This document shows, in pieces, positions 28,636 to 38,071 of a stretch of 64,000 nt of DNA. The position numbers and the translations under genes are program-made. Source of the stretch: Bacteroides reticulotermitis JCM 10512 (GTDB taxonomy: Bacteria > Bacteroidota > Bacteroidia > Bacteroidales > Bacteroidaceae); assembly GCF_000517545.1 (NCBI RefSeq), contig NZ_BAIV01000017.1, positions 53,644 to 117,643 on the forward strand. Reading direction: 5' to 3'. A model generated the notes under the pieces. The model was not told the DNA's origin, did not search any database, and saw only the letters and a program-made list of their open reading frames with translations. Every line of letters begins with the position of its first letter. The stretch's first letter is position 1.

Positions 28636-29448
28636 ATGAAATACAATATTATAAAAATGAACAGATTCTTTTGTTTTTTATTAATCCTATTCTTAACCCC
28701 TTGGACAATTTCTGCTCAGGGAACTAAAGAGAATATCCCGTCCAATCTGGATATCTACCTATGTATCGGCCAGTCTAATATGGCAGGCCGTGCCAAGTTA
28801 ACTCCGGAATTGATGGATACGTTACCAAACGTTTATCTACTAAATGATAAAGGGTGCTTTGAACCTGCGGCGAATCCGTTGAATCGGTATTCAACCGTTC
28901 GGAAAGAATTATCCATGCAACGTTTAGGCCCCTCGTATGCCTTTGCTAAAAAGATGGTTCAGGAAACAAAACGTCCCGTTGGATTAGTTGTCAATGCACG
29001 GGGAGGCTCTTCGATTAATTCCTGGCTGAAAGGAAGTAACGATGGTTATTACGAACAAGCATTAGTTCAGGTTCGGAAAGCTTTGAAACAGGGAGGTACG
29101 CTAAAAGCGATTCTTTGGCATCAGGGGGAAGCCGATTGTGGCAATCCCGATGCGTATAAAGAGAAATTGAAACAACTGGTAAAGAGTTTCCGGGAAGACT
29201 TGAATAATCCGGAATTGCCTGTAGTTGTCGGACAGATTTCTCAATGGAACTGGACGAAGCGCAAGGAAGGGACAGCTCCTTTTAATAAGATGATCCGCAA
29301 AGTATCGTCGTTCATCCCACATACCGATTGGGTTTCTACCAAAGACTTAGATTGTTATAAAGATGAAACCGATCCTCATTTCGGAACTAAAGGCCAATTG
29401 CTGCTGGGAGAGCGTTATGCTGAAAAGGTATTGCGCATGATTCGTTGA
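28636..29448 (+). CDS. Second SGNH/SASA-type acetyl esterase (CE6-like)
   Basis: This compact 270-residue esterase has a signal peptide (MNRFFCFLLILFLTPWTIS followed by AQ) and a single SASA domain, unlike its longer neighbour. Catalytic blocks are YLCIGQSNMAGR near 42-53, the LWHQGEADCGNPDAY block near 160-174 and DPHFGTKGQLLLGERYA with the catalytic His near 249. The size and motif order resemble CE6 acetylxylan esterases. The ATG at 28657 is an equally good start because the signal peptide proper begins there. The gene is 36 bp downstream of the first esterase. Two different esterases in one locus imply acetyl groups in more than one position or context. Confidence 0.82.
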   Translation: MKYNIIKMNRFFCFLLILFLTPWTISAQGTKENIPSNLDIYLCIGQSNMAGRAKLTPELMDTLPNVYLLNDKGCFEPAANPLNRYSTVRKELSMQRLGPSYAFAKKMVQETKRPVGLVVNARGGSSINSWLKGSNDGYYEQALVQVRKALKQGGTLKAILWHQGEADCGNPDAYKEKLKQLVKSFREDLNNPELPVVVGQISQWNWTKRKEGTAPFNKMIRKVSSFIPHTDWVSTKDLDCYKDETDPHFGTKGQLLLGERYAEKVLRMIR

Positions 29449-29594
29449 GATTTAGCACCTAACTGTCTGGTTCTTATGGTTATTTAATGTTAATCTTGAA
29501 AATTTGGATTAACCTTTTGGCTTTAATTTGGTCAAATATGAAATTGCATTCAGCAATTGGTTTAGTATCAAATTAACTTTAAAAGAAAAAAGAC

Positions 29595-30010
29595 ATGAAG
29601 AGAATCGTATTTTGGATGGTAGCTTTGCTACTGGTTAGTGGTACAGCTATGGCACAGCAAGGAAATCGCAGAGGTGGAGAACGTATGGACCGAAAACTCG
29701 TGCGCAGCATATGACCGAGCGTATGGTAAAAGAATACGCACTGGATGAAGGACAAAGCAAGCAACTGCTGGAAGTCAATCTGGCATGGGCGGAAAAGATG
29801 GCGGCCAATCTACCCGGAGGTTCGAAGGGCGAAGGAACTGCTAAGCTGAGTAAGGAAGAACAGGCTAAGAAAATAGATGAGATGAAGAAATCCCGCGAAG
29901 ATTATGAAGCTCAACTAAAGAAGATTCTTTCCAAGGACCAATATGACTCTTACGTGAAGAAGCAAGCCGAACGTGAGAAACAAATGAAAGAAAGACGGTC
30001 GAATCGATAA
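29595..30010 (+). CDS. Small helical periplasmic protein (DUF4890/Spy-like), with one apparent deletion
   Basis: A start at 29595 gives MKRIVFWMVALLLVSGTAMA, a clear signal peptide, then an Arg/Gly-rich stretch. The frame breaks at about 29690, where GACCGAAAAC should read GACCCGAAAAC or GACCGGAAAAC. Restored, the protein continues KTRAQHMTERMVKEYALDEG into a 100-residue, highly charged, coiled helical region rich in K, E and Q, ending at 30010, for 138 residues. The repeated MTERMV...LDEGQSKQLLEVN pattern recalls Spy/CpxP-like periplasmic proteins and the DUF4890 family common in Bacteroides. It has its own 146-bp upstream gap, so it may not belong to the PUL operon. Function unknown; a chaperone-like role is a guess by family. 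Confidence 0.7.
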
Positions 30011-30049
30011 GTAACCGCAGGCATGAGGGATTATCTCATGTATTCTATA

Positions 30050-30103
30050 AATAGTAAAGTGCAGGGTTCAGGTTTTATACTTGAATCCTGCACTTTGCTA
30101 TTT
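30050..30103 (+). terminator. Strong hairpin after the Spy-like gene
   Basis: A long stem pairs 30050-30072 (containing AAAGTGCAGG) with 30080-30103 (containing CCTGCACTTT), with few mismatches and a 7-nt loop, closed by AATAG/CTATT. A smaller hairpin, CATGAG/CTCATG, lies at 30022-30040. The T-run is short. Together they close the orphan-PUL region. Confidence 0.7.
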
Positions 30104-30211
30104 GCACAGTCTATTTTGTTTAATCGCCCCGCATCGTGAGATGTTGCTGATAAATACCAAGTTGATGTGTGAATATACAGCTATAAATGATACCAAATAC
30201 ATGAAAAAACA

Positions 30212-30365
30212 ATGAGAGATACCTCAAAATGTATGAGAGATGGCCTAAAAAACACCTAAAAACACGAGAAAATGATGAGAGATAGCCTATTTTAATTTAT
30301 CTCTCATTGTACTATTGTGTTGTATTTCAGTTGATTGATTCCTTTCTTATGAGACCATGAGAGAT
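30212..30365. repeat. Dispersed ATGAGAGAT repeats between the orphan PUL and the tRNA gene
   Basis: ATGAGAGAT occurs at 30212, 30233, 30275 and 30357 (starts 21, 42 and 82 bp apart) and once inverted, as ATCTCTCAT, at 30299-30307. The copies at 30233 and 30275 continue GGCCTA and AGCCTA. The third direct copy and the inverted copy could form a 9-10-bp stem. No gene is present in 30104-30430. The 12-mer GAGAGATAGCCT recurs at about 61884 in another gap of this window. Confidence 0.7.
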
Positions 30366-30434
30366 AAAAAAATATTTCTTGCATGTAGGGGAGAGGAGAA
30401 AGTGGGATCAATCGGGCTAATTTAGCGAAGGGGT

Positions 30435-30466
30435 ATAAAAAAAGAACCGTCATTTGGACGGTTCTT
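30435..30466 (-). terminator. Rho-independent terminator of the initiator tRNA gene
   Basis: A perfect 10-bp stem, AAGAACCGTC/GACGGTTCTT, with a 5-nt loop lies at 30442-30466. On the minus strand it is followed directly by TTTTTTT. It begins 6 bp beyond the 3' end of the tRNA. Confidence 0.85.
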
Positions 30467-30471
30467 CTGAG

Positions 30472-30544
<73 letters not shown>

Positions 30545-30782
30545 ATATTTATTGAGTGCAAAGGTACTGCTTTCTTTGAATGCTGCAAACTATTTCTCAT
30601 TTATTTTTTATAAAAATGTGGGCTTGTTCGTTATACTGCTGAGAATGAGAAGGCTATAAGATGAAGTTTTTTCTTACCAATAATTAATATTCAAATGTTA
30701 ATATTCTGGGCAAAATCTTGTGTGGTCTAAAGAAAAGAATTACTTTTGCTCAAAATATCCATCAATGTGCAATTCATAATTT
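30545..30782. promoter_or_regulatory. AT-rich gap with tRNA and TetR promoters
   Basis: No gene is visible. TACTTTTG at 30741-30748 matches the -7 consensus and lies 35 bp before the TetR start; TTG at 30718-30720 is a slightly distant -33 candidate. The tRNA promoter must lie on the minus strand just right of 30544, but I cannot identify it with confidence. Confidence 0.4.
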
Positions 30783-31373
30783 ATGACTGTATCTAGAACA
30801 AAAGCTAAGTTAGTAGATGTTGCCCGCCAACTTTTCGCTAAGATGGGGGTGGAAAATACAACGATGAACGATATCGCACTTGCTTCTAAAAAAGGTAGGA
30901 GAACTCTTTATACCTATTTTAAAAGTAAGGATGAGATCTATCTGGCTGTTGTAGAATCGGAATTGGATATTTTGTCGGATATGATGAAAAAAGTTTCCGA
31001 AAAGGATATGTCACCGGATAAAAAGATGCTTGAAATCATCTATACACGTTTGGATGCGATTAAAGAGGTGGTGTATCGGAACGGAACTTTGCGGGCTAAC
31101 TTCTTCCGCGATATATGGAGGGTGGAGAAAGTTCGTAAGAAATTTGATGCGAAAGAAATACAACTATTTAAAGCTGTGCTGCAAGAAGGACAGAGTAAAG
31201 GGGTGTTTCATATTGATGATATAGATATGGCGGCGGCTATTATACATTATTGTGTAAAGGGAATCGAAGTCCCTTATATCCGTGGACAAATAGGTGCCGA
31301 CCTGGATGATCAAACAAGAAATAAATATGTGTCAAACATTGTATTTGGCGCACTTCATAGAACTGAAATTTAA
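30783..31373 (+). CDS. TetR/AcrR-family transcriptional regulator
   Basis: This 196-residue regulator has the TetR helix-turn-helix at residues 5-50: AKLVDVARQLFAKMGVENTT followed by MNDIALASKKGRRTLYTYFKSK, closely following the family consensus. The C-terminal domain is helical and unassigned. It starts 17 bp upstream of a FabG-type reductase and a pseudouridine synthase on the same strand, so the three may form one operon. Because FabG-type enzymes belong to fatty-acid synthesis, a lipid-related ligand is possible, but nothing in the sequence proves it. Confidence 0.85.
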   Translation: MTVSRTKAKLVDVARQLFAKMGVENTTMNDIALASKKGRRTLYTYFKSKDEIYLAVVESELDILSDMMKKVSEKDMSPDKKMLEIIYTRLDAIKEVVYRNGTLRANFFRDIWRVEKVRKKFDAKEIQLFKAVLQEGQSKGVFHIDDIDMAAAIIHYCVKGIEVPYIRGQIGADLDDQTRNKYVSNIVFGALHRTEI

Positions 31374-31389
31374 TTAATAAACGATTATT

Positions 31390-32136
31390 ATGGGATTATT
31401 AGACGGAAAAACAGCTATTGTAACCGGTGCTGCTCGTGGCATTGGCAAAGCTATCGCTCTGAAATTTGCTGCTGAAGGAGCGAATATCGCATTTACCGAT
31501 CTTGTTATTGACAAAAACGCTGAAGAAACAACGAAAGAACTCGAATCTTTGGGTGTGAAAGCGAAAGGATATGCTTCTAATGCCGCTAACTTTGAAGATA
31601 CTGCCAAAGTAGTGGAAGAAATTCATAAAGATTTTGGTCGTATTGATATCCTGGTGAATAATGCAGGTATTACACGCGATGGCTTGATGATGCGTATGAG
31701 CGAGCAACAATGGGATATGGTAATCAATGTGAACCTGAAGTCGGCATTCAACTTCGTTCATGCTTGTACACCTATCATGATGCGTCAAAAAGCTGGTAAT
31801 ATAATCAATATGGCATCTGTAGTGGGTGTTCATGGAAATGCCGGACAGGCGAACTATGCAGCTTCCAAAGCGGGTATGATTGCCTTGGCGAAATCCGTAG
31901 CTCAGGAAATGGGTTCACGTGGTATCCGTGCGAACGCTATCGCTCCGGGATTCATTATCACAGATATGACTGCCGCTTTATCCGAAGAGGTTAAGGCTGA
32001 ATGGGCAAAACAAATTCCTTTGCGCCGTGGTGGTACTCCTGAAGATGTGGCGAACATCGCTACTTTCTTGGCCTCAGATATGTCATCTTACGTATCGGGA
32101 CAAGTGATTCAGGTAGATGGTGGTATGAATATGTAA
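31390..32136 (+). CDS. fabG: 3-oxoacyl-ACP reductase FabG (short-chain dehydrogenase)
   Basis: This 248-residue cytoplasmic SDR enzyme would reduce 3-oxoacyl-ACP with NADPH in fatty-acid elongation. It has the cofactor loop TGAARGIGKAIALKFAAEG (residues 13-31), NNAGITRDGLMMRM (about 88-101), the catalytic Ser in MASVVG and the YAASK catalytic pair, and ends QVIQVDGGMNM, the normal FabG terminus. Length is typical. SDR enzymes are easy to misassign, but the NNAGITRDGL stretch and the C-terminus are specific to FabG. The next gene begins immediately after the stop. Confidence 0.92.
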   Translation: MGLLDGKTAIVTGAARGIGKAIALKFAAEGANIAFTDLVIDKNAEETTKELESLGVKAKGYASNAANFEDTAKVVEEIHKDFGRIDILVNNAGITRDGLMMRMSEQQWDMVINVNLKSAFNFVHACTPIMMRQKAGNIINMASVVGVHGNAGQANYAASKAGMIALAKSVAQEMGSRGIRANAIAPGFIITDMTAALSEEVKAEWAKQIPLRRGGTPEDVANIATFLASDMSSYVSGQVIQVDGGMNM

Positions 32137-32145
32137 TTGTACGAA

Positions 32146-32817
32146 ATGACTGTTGTATACGAAGACAACCATATTATTGTAGTCAACAAGACCGCTTCCG
32201 AGATTGTCCAGGGAGATAAGACGGGCGATACACCTCTTTCGGAGATTGTGAAACAGTATCTGAAAGAGAAGTATCAGAAACCCGGAAATGTTTTCATCGG
32301 TGTGACCCATCGGCTGGACCGCCCCGTAAGCGGCCTTGTTATTTTTGCCAAAACGAGTAAAGCACTTACTCGTCTCAATGAAATGTTTCGGACGAGTGAT
32401 GTTAAGAAGACGTATTGGGCAGTGGTGAAGAATGAACCTAAAGAAACGGAAGGTGAATTGGTGCACTTCTTGGTGCGAAATGAGAAGCAGAATAAAAGCT
32501 ATGCGTACGACAAAGAGGTGGCGAATAGTAAAAAGGCTATCTTAAATTACCATCTGATAGGGCATTCGGATAATTACTTCCTGCTTGAAGTTGATCTGAA
32601 AACCGGACGACATCACCAAATACGTTGCCAGTTAGCTAAAATGGGATCTCCCATTAAAGGCGATCTGAAATACGGCTTCCCTCGCTCCAATCCGGATGGC
32701 AGTATTTGCCTTCATGCCCGAAGGTTGAAATTCACACATCCGGTATCTAAAGAACTAATCGAGTTGGAAGCTCCCGTTCCCAACGATAATTTATGGAAAG
32801 GATTTGAACTGCTTTAG
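32146..32817 (+). CDS. RluA-family RNA pseudouridine synthase
   Basis: This protein of about 223 residues isomerises uridine to pseudouridine in rRNA or tRNA. The catalytic motif THRLDRPVSGLVIFAKTSKA holds the essential Asp near residue 60; KTGRHHQIRCQLAKMGSPIKGD and ICLHARRLKFTHP are further RluA-family signatures. There is no S4 RNA-binding domain at the N-terminus, which opens directly with VVYEDNHIIVVNK, so it is closer to the short RluA/TruC type than to RluC or RluD. I chose ATG 32146, nine bases after the fabG stop; a TTG at 32137 is possible. The exact RNA target is not deducible. Confidence 0.88.
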   Translation: MTVVYEDNHIIVVNKTASEIVQGDKTGDTPLSEIVKQYLKEKYQKPGNVFIGVTHRLDRPVSGLVIFAKTSKALTRLNEMFRTSDVKKTYWAVVKNEPKETEGELVHFLVRNEKQNKSYAYDKEVANSKKAILNYHLIGHSDNYFLLEVDLKTGRHHQIRCQLAKMGSPIKGDLKYGFPRSNPDGSICLHARRLKFTHPVSKELIELEAPVPNDNLWKGFELL

Positions 32818-32893
32818 TCAGTACAAATCCTTTTCTTTTGCCAAAAGAGTAAACTAACCTGCCATTCATTCGGTAAACTCCGGCGACAATGTA

Positions 32894-32920
32894 TTTGTTA
32901 ACAGATTACGCCTATATTTG
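32894..32920 (+). promoter_or_regulatory. Promoter of the first GH92 gene
   Basis: TTTG at 32894-32897 and TATATTTG at 32913-32920 form a consensus Bacteroides -33/-7 promoter. Its position shows that translation cannot begin at the GTG overlapping 32920 and supports the ATG at 32953. Confidence 0.65.
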
Positions 32921-32952
32921 TGACAGCAATACGTAATTACCAAAATCTAACC

Positions 32953-35219
32953 ATGAACATAATGAAATCATTTTTAAGCGTCTTATTGGCGTGCTTTTTG
33001 TCTTTTCAGGTAGCCTCGGCTCAGGCGCAAAGCAAAACTCCTGTCGACTATGTCAACCCGTATATCGGAAATATCAGCCATTTATTGGTTCCCACGTATC
33101 CCACCGTTCATTTACCTAACAGTATGCTGCGTGTATATCCCGAACGTGAGAACTTTACCGGAAATACAATCAACGGCCTACCGCTTATCGTAACCAGTCA
33201 CCGGGGAAGTTCGGCCTTCAATTTGAGCCCTTTCCAAGGAGACTTATTGAATGCAGGCAGTACCATACATTATGGATATGACAATGAAATCATTACTCCT
33301 TATTATTATGCTGTCGATCTGGATGACGAAGGGATTTATGTGAAGTATGTTCCTTCTCATCAATCGGGTATTTACCAAATAGCCTTCTCGCAAGCGAACA
33401 AGGCTTCTTATCTTATTTTTAATACCCGTGACGGGGAGTTGGTTACGGATGGCAAAACAATCACCGGATATCAGAAGTTGGGTAATCAGACTCAGGTTTA
33501 TATCTATCTGGAAACAAATACTCCTCCTTTGAAAATAGGTACTCACAAAGGCCAGACAATTCAAACTACCGATAAGACGACTCGGGGGAACAACGCTTAC
33601 TACATCATGGAGTTCCCGAAGGGACTTCCTCGGTAACCTTACGCTATGGCGTATCATTTATATCTGCCGAACAGGCTCAAAAGAATCTTCGACGGGAAAT
33701 CAATACCTATGATTTAGAGAAGGTTGCCGGTAAGGGCCGCAACTTGTGGAATGAAACACTCGGGAAGATTGCGGTAACCGGTGGTACGGAGAATGAGAAA
33801 ACGGTGTTTTATACTTCACTTTATCGCACCTATGAGCGTATGATCTGCATTTCTGAAGATGGCAAGTATTTCAGCGCCTATGATGGTAAAGTACACGAGG
33901 ATAAAGGGACTGCTTTCTATGTGGATGATTGGATTTGGGATACGTATCGGGCTACGCATCCGTTGCGCTTAATTATTGAAGCGGAAATGGAGAGTGATAT
34001 GATCAATTCATTTCTACGTATGGCCGACCAGATGCAGCCTAACTGGATGCCTACCTTTCCGGAAGTCAATGGTGATAGCCGGCGTATGAATTGTAATCAC
34101 GGGGTATCGACGGTACTTGATGCATATAATAAAGGTATGCGCTCATTTGATTTGGCAAGAGCTTATCAGGTTTGTAAAGCTGCCATTACTGAAAAAACAT
34201 TGGCGCCTTGGTCGTCTAAGCCGGCGGGCGTGTTGGATCAGTTCTATAAAGATCATGGCTATTTCCCGGCACTGGCCGTGGGAGAGAAAGAGACTGTGCC
34301 GGAGGTTCATTCTTGGGAAAGACGTCAGCCCGCAGCGGTAACTTTAGGTACGGTTTATGATGAATGGTGTCTGGGGAATATCGCTAAGACTTTAGGAGAT
34401 AAAAAGGATGCGGACTATTTCTTGAAGCGAAGTTTGAACTATCATACGATTTTCAATACAGAAACTCGCTTCTTTCATCCGAAGGATTCTTTCGGAAACT
34501 TCATACAACCGTTTGATTATCGCTATTCCAGTGGAATAGGTGCGCGTGATGCCTATGATGAAAACAACGGTTGGGTATATCGGTGGGATGTTCCGCACAA
34601 TGTAGGTGATTTAGTAAATATGATGGGTGGAAAAATGAGCTTTGTAGAGGAGCTGGAGCGGATGTATAATACGCCTCTGGGCAAAGGACGTCCGGATTTT
34701 CATCATCAGTTTGGTGATCATACCGGTAATGTCGGGCAGTTCTCAATGGGGAATGAACCGGCCATGCATATTCCTTATTTATATAATTATGCCGGGCAAC
34801 CTTGGCGCACGCAGAAACGGGTGCGTAATTTGCTGACGCAATGGTTCCGCAATGATCTGATGGGTATTCCCGGCGACGAGGATGGAGGCGGATTGACTTC
34901 ATTTGTTGTCTTCTCGATGATGGGATTTTATCCGGTTACTCCCGGTTTGCCGATGTATGTTATTGGTAGTCCCGTGTTTGAGAAGCAGACAATTAAGTTG
35001 AGCAACGGCAAAACGTTTGAAGTGGTCTGCCGCAACTACGCTCCGGAGAATAAATTTATCCAGTCGGCTAAGCTCAACGGAAAGGTTTGGAACAAGTCTT
35101 GGTTCAGTCATGAGGAATTGATGCGAGGAGGTACACTCGAATTTGTCATGGGACGCCATCCGAATAAGGCCTGGGCCTCGGAGGATAACGCCGTGCCTCC
35201 ATCATTTGAAATGAAATAG
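32953..35219 (+). CDS. GH92 alpha-mannosidase (divergent subtype), with one apparent deletion
   Basis: GH92 enzymes are calcium-dependent, inverting exo-alpha-mannosidases. The product starts MNIMKSFLSVLLACFLSFQV (signal peptide ending ASAQAQ) and reads VDYVNPYIGNISHLLVPT. The frame breaks near 33617, where TTCCCGAAGG lacks one base. Adding it restores FPEGTSSVTLRYGVSF and joins 755 residues. The C-terminal domain has DDWIWDTYRATHPL, GNEPAMHIPYLYNYAGQPW and GDEDGGGLTSFVVFSMMGFY. It differs from the other two GH92 copies here: the usual GHVFVGTSVPYGMVQLGP region is replaced, and GQMSAW is GGLTSF, so its linkage preference probably differs. It is the first enzyme of the mannan region, 136 bp after the pseudouridine synthase, with its own promoter. 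Confidence 0.9.
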
Positions 35220-35269
35220 ATCATTAGTTTTTTTAGATAGGTAGTAGCTGTGAGGTTACAGGATAAGAG

Positions 35270-35306
35270 GGGAGGGGACAAGCTGCTGGTTTTCCTCTCC
35301 CTTTTT
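35270..35306 (+). terminator. Terminator after the first GH92 gene
   Basis: GGGAGGGGA (35270-35278) pairs with TCCTCTCCC (35293-35301), with one mismatch, followed by TTTTT. It separates the two plus-strand GH92 genes into different transcripts. Confidence 0.7.
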
Positions 35307-35395
35307 AGGAATGAACCTGTAAATCAGGTCAGAAGCCATGCTGCTAAAAGAATTAAAATGAGTGCCGATACTTTGAAAAAAAACCGATTATTCAC

Positions 35396-35424
35396 TTGTA
35401 TGTGTTTGATTGAGAGTATCTTTG
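35396..35424 (+). promoter_or_regulatory. Promoter of the second GH92 gene
   Basis: TTG at 35396-35398 and TATCTTTG at 35417-35424 match the Bacteroides -33/-7 pattern, 37 bp before the start codon of the second GH92 gene. Confidence 0.6.
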
Positions 35425-35461
35425 TAAGATCGAAATCTTTATTAATCAACTAAATCATACC

Positions 35462-37749
35462 ATGAAACAAATTACAAAAAGACGACAATTGGAGGAGCTT
35501 AAACTCTTCACACTTATTTGCTGCTTCCTAGGCATAGCAACAAGCGGAATAGCTCAACACGATTATGCAAAAAGTGAAGGCTTATTGCAGTATGTGGATC
35601 CGTATATCGGTTCCGGTTTCCACGGACATGTCTTTGTCGGAACGAGTGTGCCGTATGGCATGGTGCAACTGGGACCGAACAATATTCACAAAGGATGGGA
35701 CTGGTGCTCGGGTTATCACTATTCCGATAGTATTTTGATTGGTTTCTCACATACGCATCTGAGTGGTACGGGATGTACCGATCTGGCGATGTCTTGATTA
35801 TGCCGTTGAATGAGATTCGTACTCCCCGTGGGAATCAGGATGATATAAGTGGCGGTTATGCCTCTACCTATTCGCATAAGAATGAGATTACGCGTCCGGA
35901 ATATTACTCGTTGATTTTGGATCGATATAACATCAAGGCGGAGTTGACCGCTACCGACCGGGTGGGATTTCATCGGTATACGTATCCGGCAGGGAAGCCG
36001 GCTTCTATTCTGATCGACCTGCGTGAAGGTAACGGATCGAATGCTTATGATAGCTATATTCGTCAGATAGATGATTATACGGTGGAAGGCTATCGGTACG
36101 TGAGAGGGTGGAGCCCGTCCAGAAAGGTCTACTTTGTGCTGAAGAGCGATCAGAAAATAGAGAAATTTACAGCCTATGATGACAATACTCCGAAGCCCTG
36201 GAATCAACTGAAGGTAGAATCTGTCAAGAGCGTACTTACTTTCGGTAATGTAAAAGAGGTGAAGCTTAAGGTTGCCATTTCTTCCGTGAGTTGTGACAAT
36301 GCAGCATTGAACCTGCAAACCGAACTTCCTCACTGGGACTTTGATAAGGTGGTGCAAATGAGTAGTGAGCGTTGGAATAAGCAGTTAGAGAAGATGGTGG
36401 TAGAATCAAACGATGAGGCTGCTAAACGGGTCTTTTATACGGCACACTACCATACCATGATTGCTCCTACACGCTATTGTGACGTAGACGGAGCGTATCG
36501 AGGCATGAACGATATGATTTACACAGATCCGAAGAAGGCAAACTATACAACGCTTTCTTTGTGGGATACCTACCGTGCGCTGAATCCGTTGATGACTATC
36601 ACGCAATCTGAGCGGGTAGATGATGTGGTCAATTCGATGCTCTCTATCTATCGGCAGCAAGATAAACTTCCGATATGGCCATTGATGAGTGGAGAGACGA
36701 ACTGTATGCCGGGTTATAGCTCTGTTCCGGTGATTGCCGATGCTTACCTGAAAGGATTTACAGGTTTCAATGCGAGTGAGGCCTTGCAAGCCATGAAGGC
36801 CACAGCTACCTACGAAAGACAAAATGGCGTTCCTTTTGTGATGGAAAAGGGATATATCCCTGCCGATAGAGTTCATGAGGCTACTTCCATTGCGATGGAA
36901 TATGCGGTCGATGATTGGGGAATTGCTGCGATGGCACAAAAGATGGGAAGGACTGCGGATTATGAGACCTTCTCGAAACGTGCGCATTACTATAAAAACT
37001 ATTTTGATTCCTCCATCCATTTCATTCGTCCGAAGTTGGAAGACGGTTCTTGGCGTACCCCTTATGATCCGGCACGTTCCATTCATGGGGTTGGTGATTT
37101 CTGTGAGGGTAACGGATGGCAGTATACGTTCTTCGCTCCTCAGGACCCGTATGGTTTGATTAACTTATTTGGTGGCGACAAACCTTTTACGAACAAGCTC
37201 GATCTTTTCTTTGCGAATAATGATAGTATGGGCGAAGGAGCTTCCAGTGATATTACCGGACTTATTGGGCAGTATGCACATGGCAATGAACCGAGTCATC
37301 ACATAGCCTATCTTTACGCTTATGCCGGCGAACAATGGAAGACGGCGGAGAAAGTCCGTTTCATCATGCGTGACTTCTATACAGATCAGCCCGACGGGAT
37401 TATCGGCAACGAAGACTGTGGTCAGATGTCTGCCTGGTATCTTCTTTCCGCCATGGGCTTCTATCAGGTAAATCCATCTGATGGTGTATTTACTTTCGGC
37501 AGTCCGGCATTTAACAAAGTGGTGGTGAAGGTTCGCGGTAACAAAGTCTTTACCGTGGAAGCGCCGAATAATAGCAAAGAGAATATTTATATTCAGAAGG
37601 TGTATCTGAATGGTAAACCGTATGCTAAGAGCTACATCACCTATGATGATATTATAAGTGGCAGTACCTTGACGTTTGTGATGGGTAAGAAGCCCAATAA
37701 GAACTTTGGCAAAGCTTTCGCCGATCGACCGGTTGTTTTGAATAAATAA
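35462..37749 (+). CDS. GH92 alpha-mannosidase (canonical subtype), with one apparent deletion
   Basis: This calcium-dependent exo-alpha-mannosidase is 762 residues after correction. The N-terminus contains a hydrophobic segment (LFTLICCFLGIATSGIAQ) that should act as a signal peptide. The canonical start of the family is present: YVDPYIGSGFHGHVFVGTS followed by VPYGMVQLGPNN. The frame breaks near 35786, where ATCTGGCGATG should read ATCTGGGCGATG; restored it gives CTDLGDVLIMPLNEIRTPRG. The rest is intact, with SLWDTYRALNPL, LPIWPLMSGETNCMPGYSS, GYIPADRVHEATSIAMEY (candidate catalytic acid region), GNEPSHHIAYLYAYAGEQW and GNEDCGQMSAWYLLSAMGFY. It has its own promoter and terminator and is convergent with the minus-strand enzyme operon. 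Confidence 0.93.
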
Positions 37750-37780
37750 ATATCGGTAGTTAGAATACCTGGTTAGGTTA

Positions 37781-37823
37781 AATGGCCTTCAAATGTTTGC
37801 TAGTCTTGCATTTGGAGGCCATT
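37781..37823. terminator. Hairpin between convergent GH92 and GH130 genes
   Basis: AATGGCCTTCAAATG (37781-37795) pairs with CATTTGGAGGCCATT (37809-37823), 14 of 15 positions. The T-run is weak (TCTTATTG), so it may act as a bidirectional terminator between the convergent genes. Confidence 0.6.
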
Positions 37824-37975
37824 CTTATTGTTAACGCTCATTGTACCCAATCGTTTGATTTGTTCTTTTTTGGGGTTTAGTATCTGAGCTCTTTATATGG
37901 AATATTGTAAAGATCTTGACCTCGAAAGCTCGTTTTGGAAGCTGTCTTCGGCAATAAAAGATACAACTAGAAATG

Positions 37976-38045
37976 AAAAAGAACCACAAAGCGTGAATCG
38001 CTCCTCTTTATTCAAAAGAGCGAGGTTCCTCCTTGTGATTCTTTT
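37976..38045 (-). terminator. Large hairpin ending the minus-strand mannan operon
   Basis: AAAAAGAACCACAAAG (37976-37991) faces CTTGTGATTCTTTT (38032-38045), and an inner stem pairs CGCTC...TCTTT with AAAAGAGCG. On the minus strand the outer stem runs into TTTTTC. It lies 26 bp downstream of the GH130 stop. The remaining bases of the 37750-38071 gap show nothing else. Confidence 0.65.
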
Positions 38046-38071
38046 AAAATCAAACCCTAATAGTTTGTTTG

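Noticed and set aside
32920..32952. GTG at 32920 as start of the first GH92
   Set aside because: It overlaps the -7 box TATATTTG, and the signal peptide begins only at 32953.
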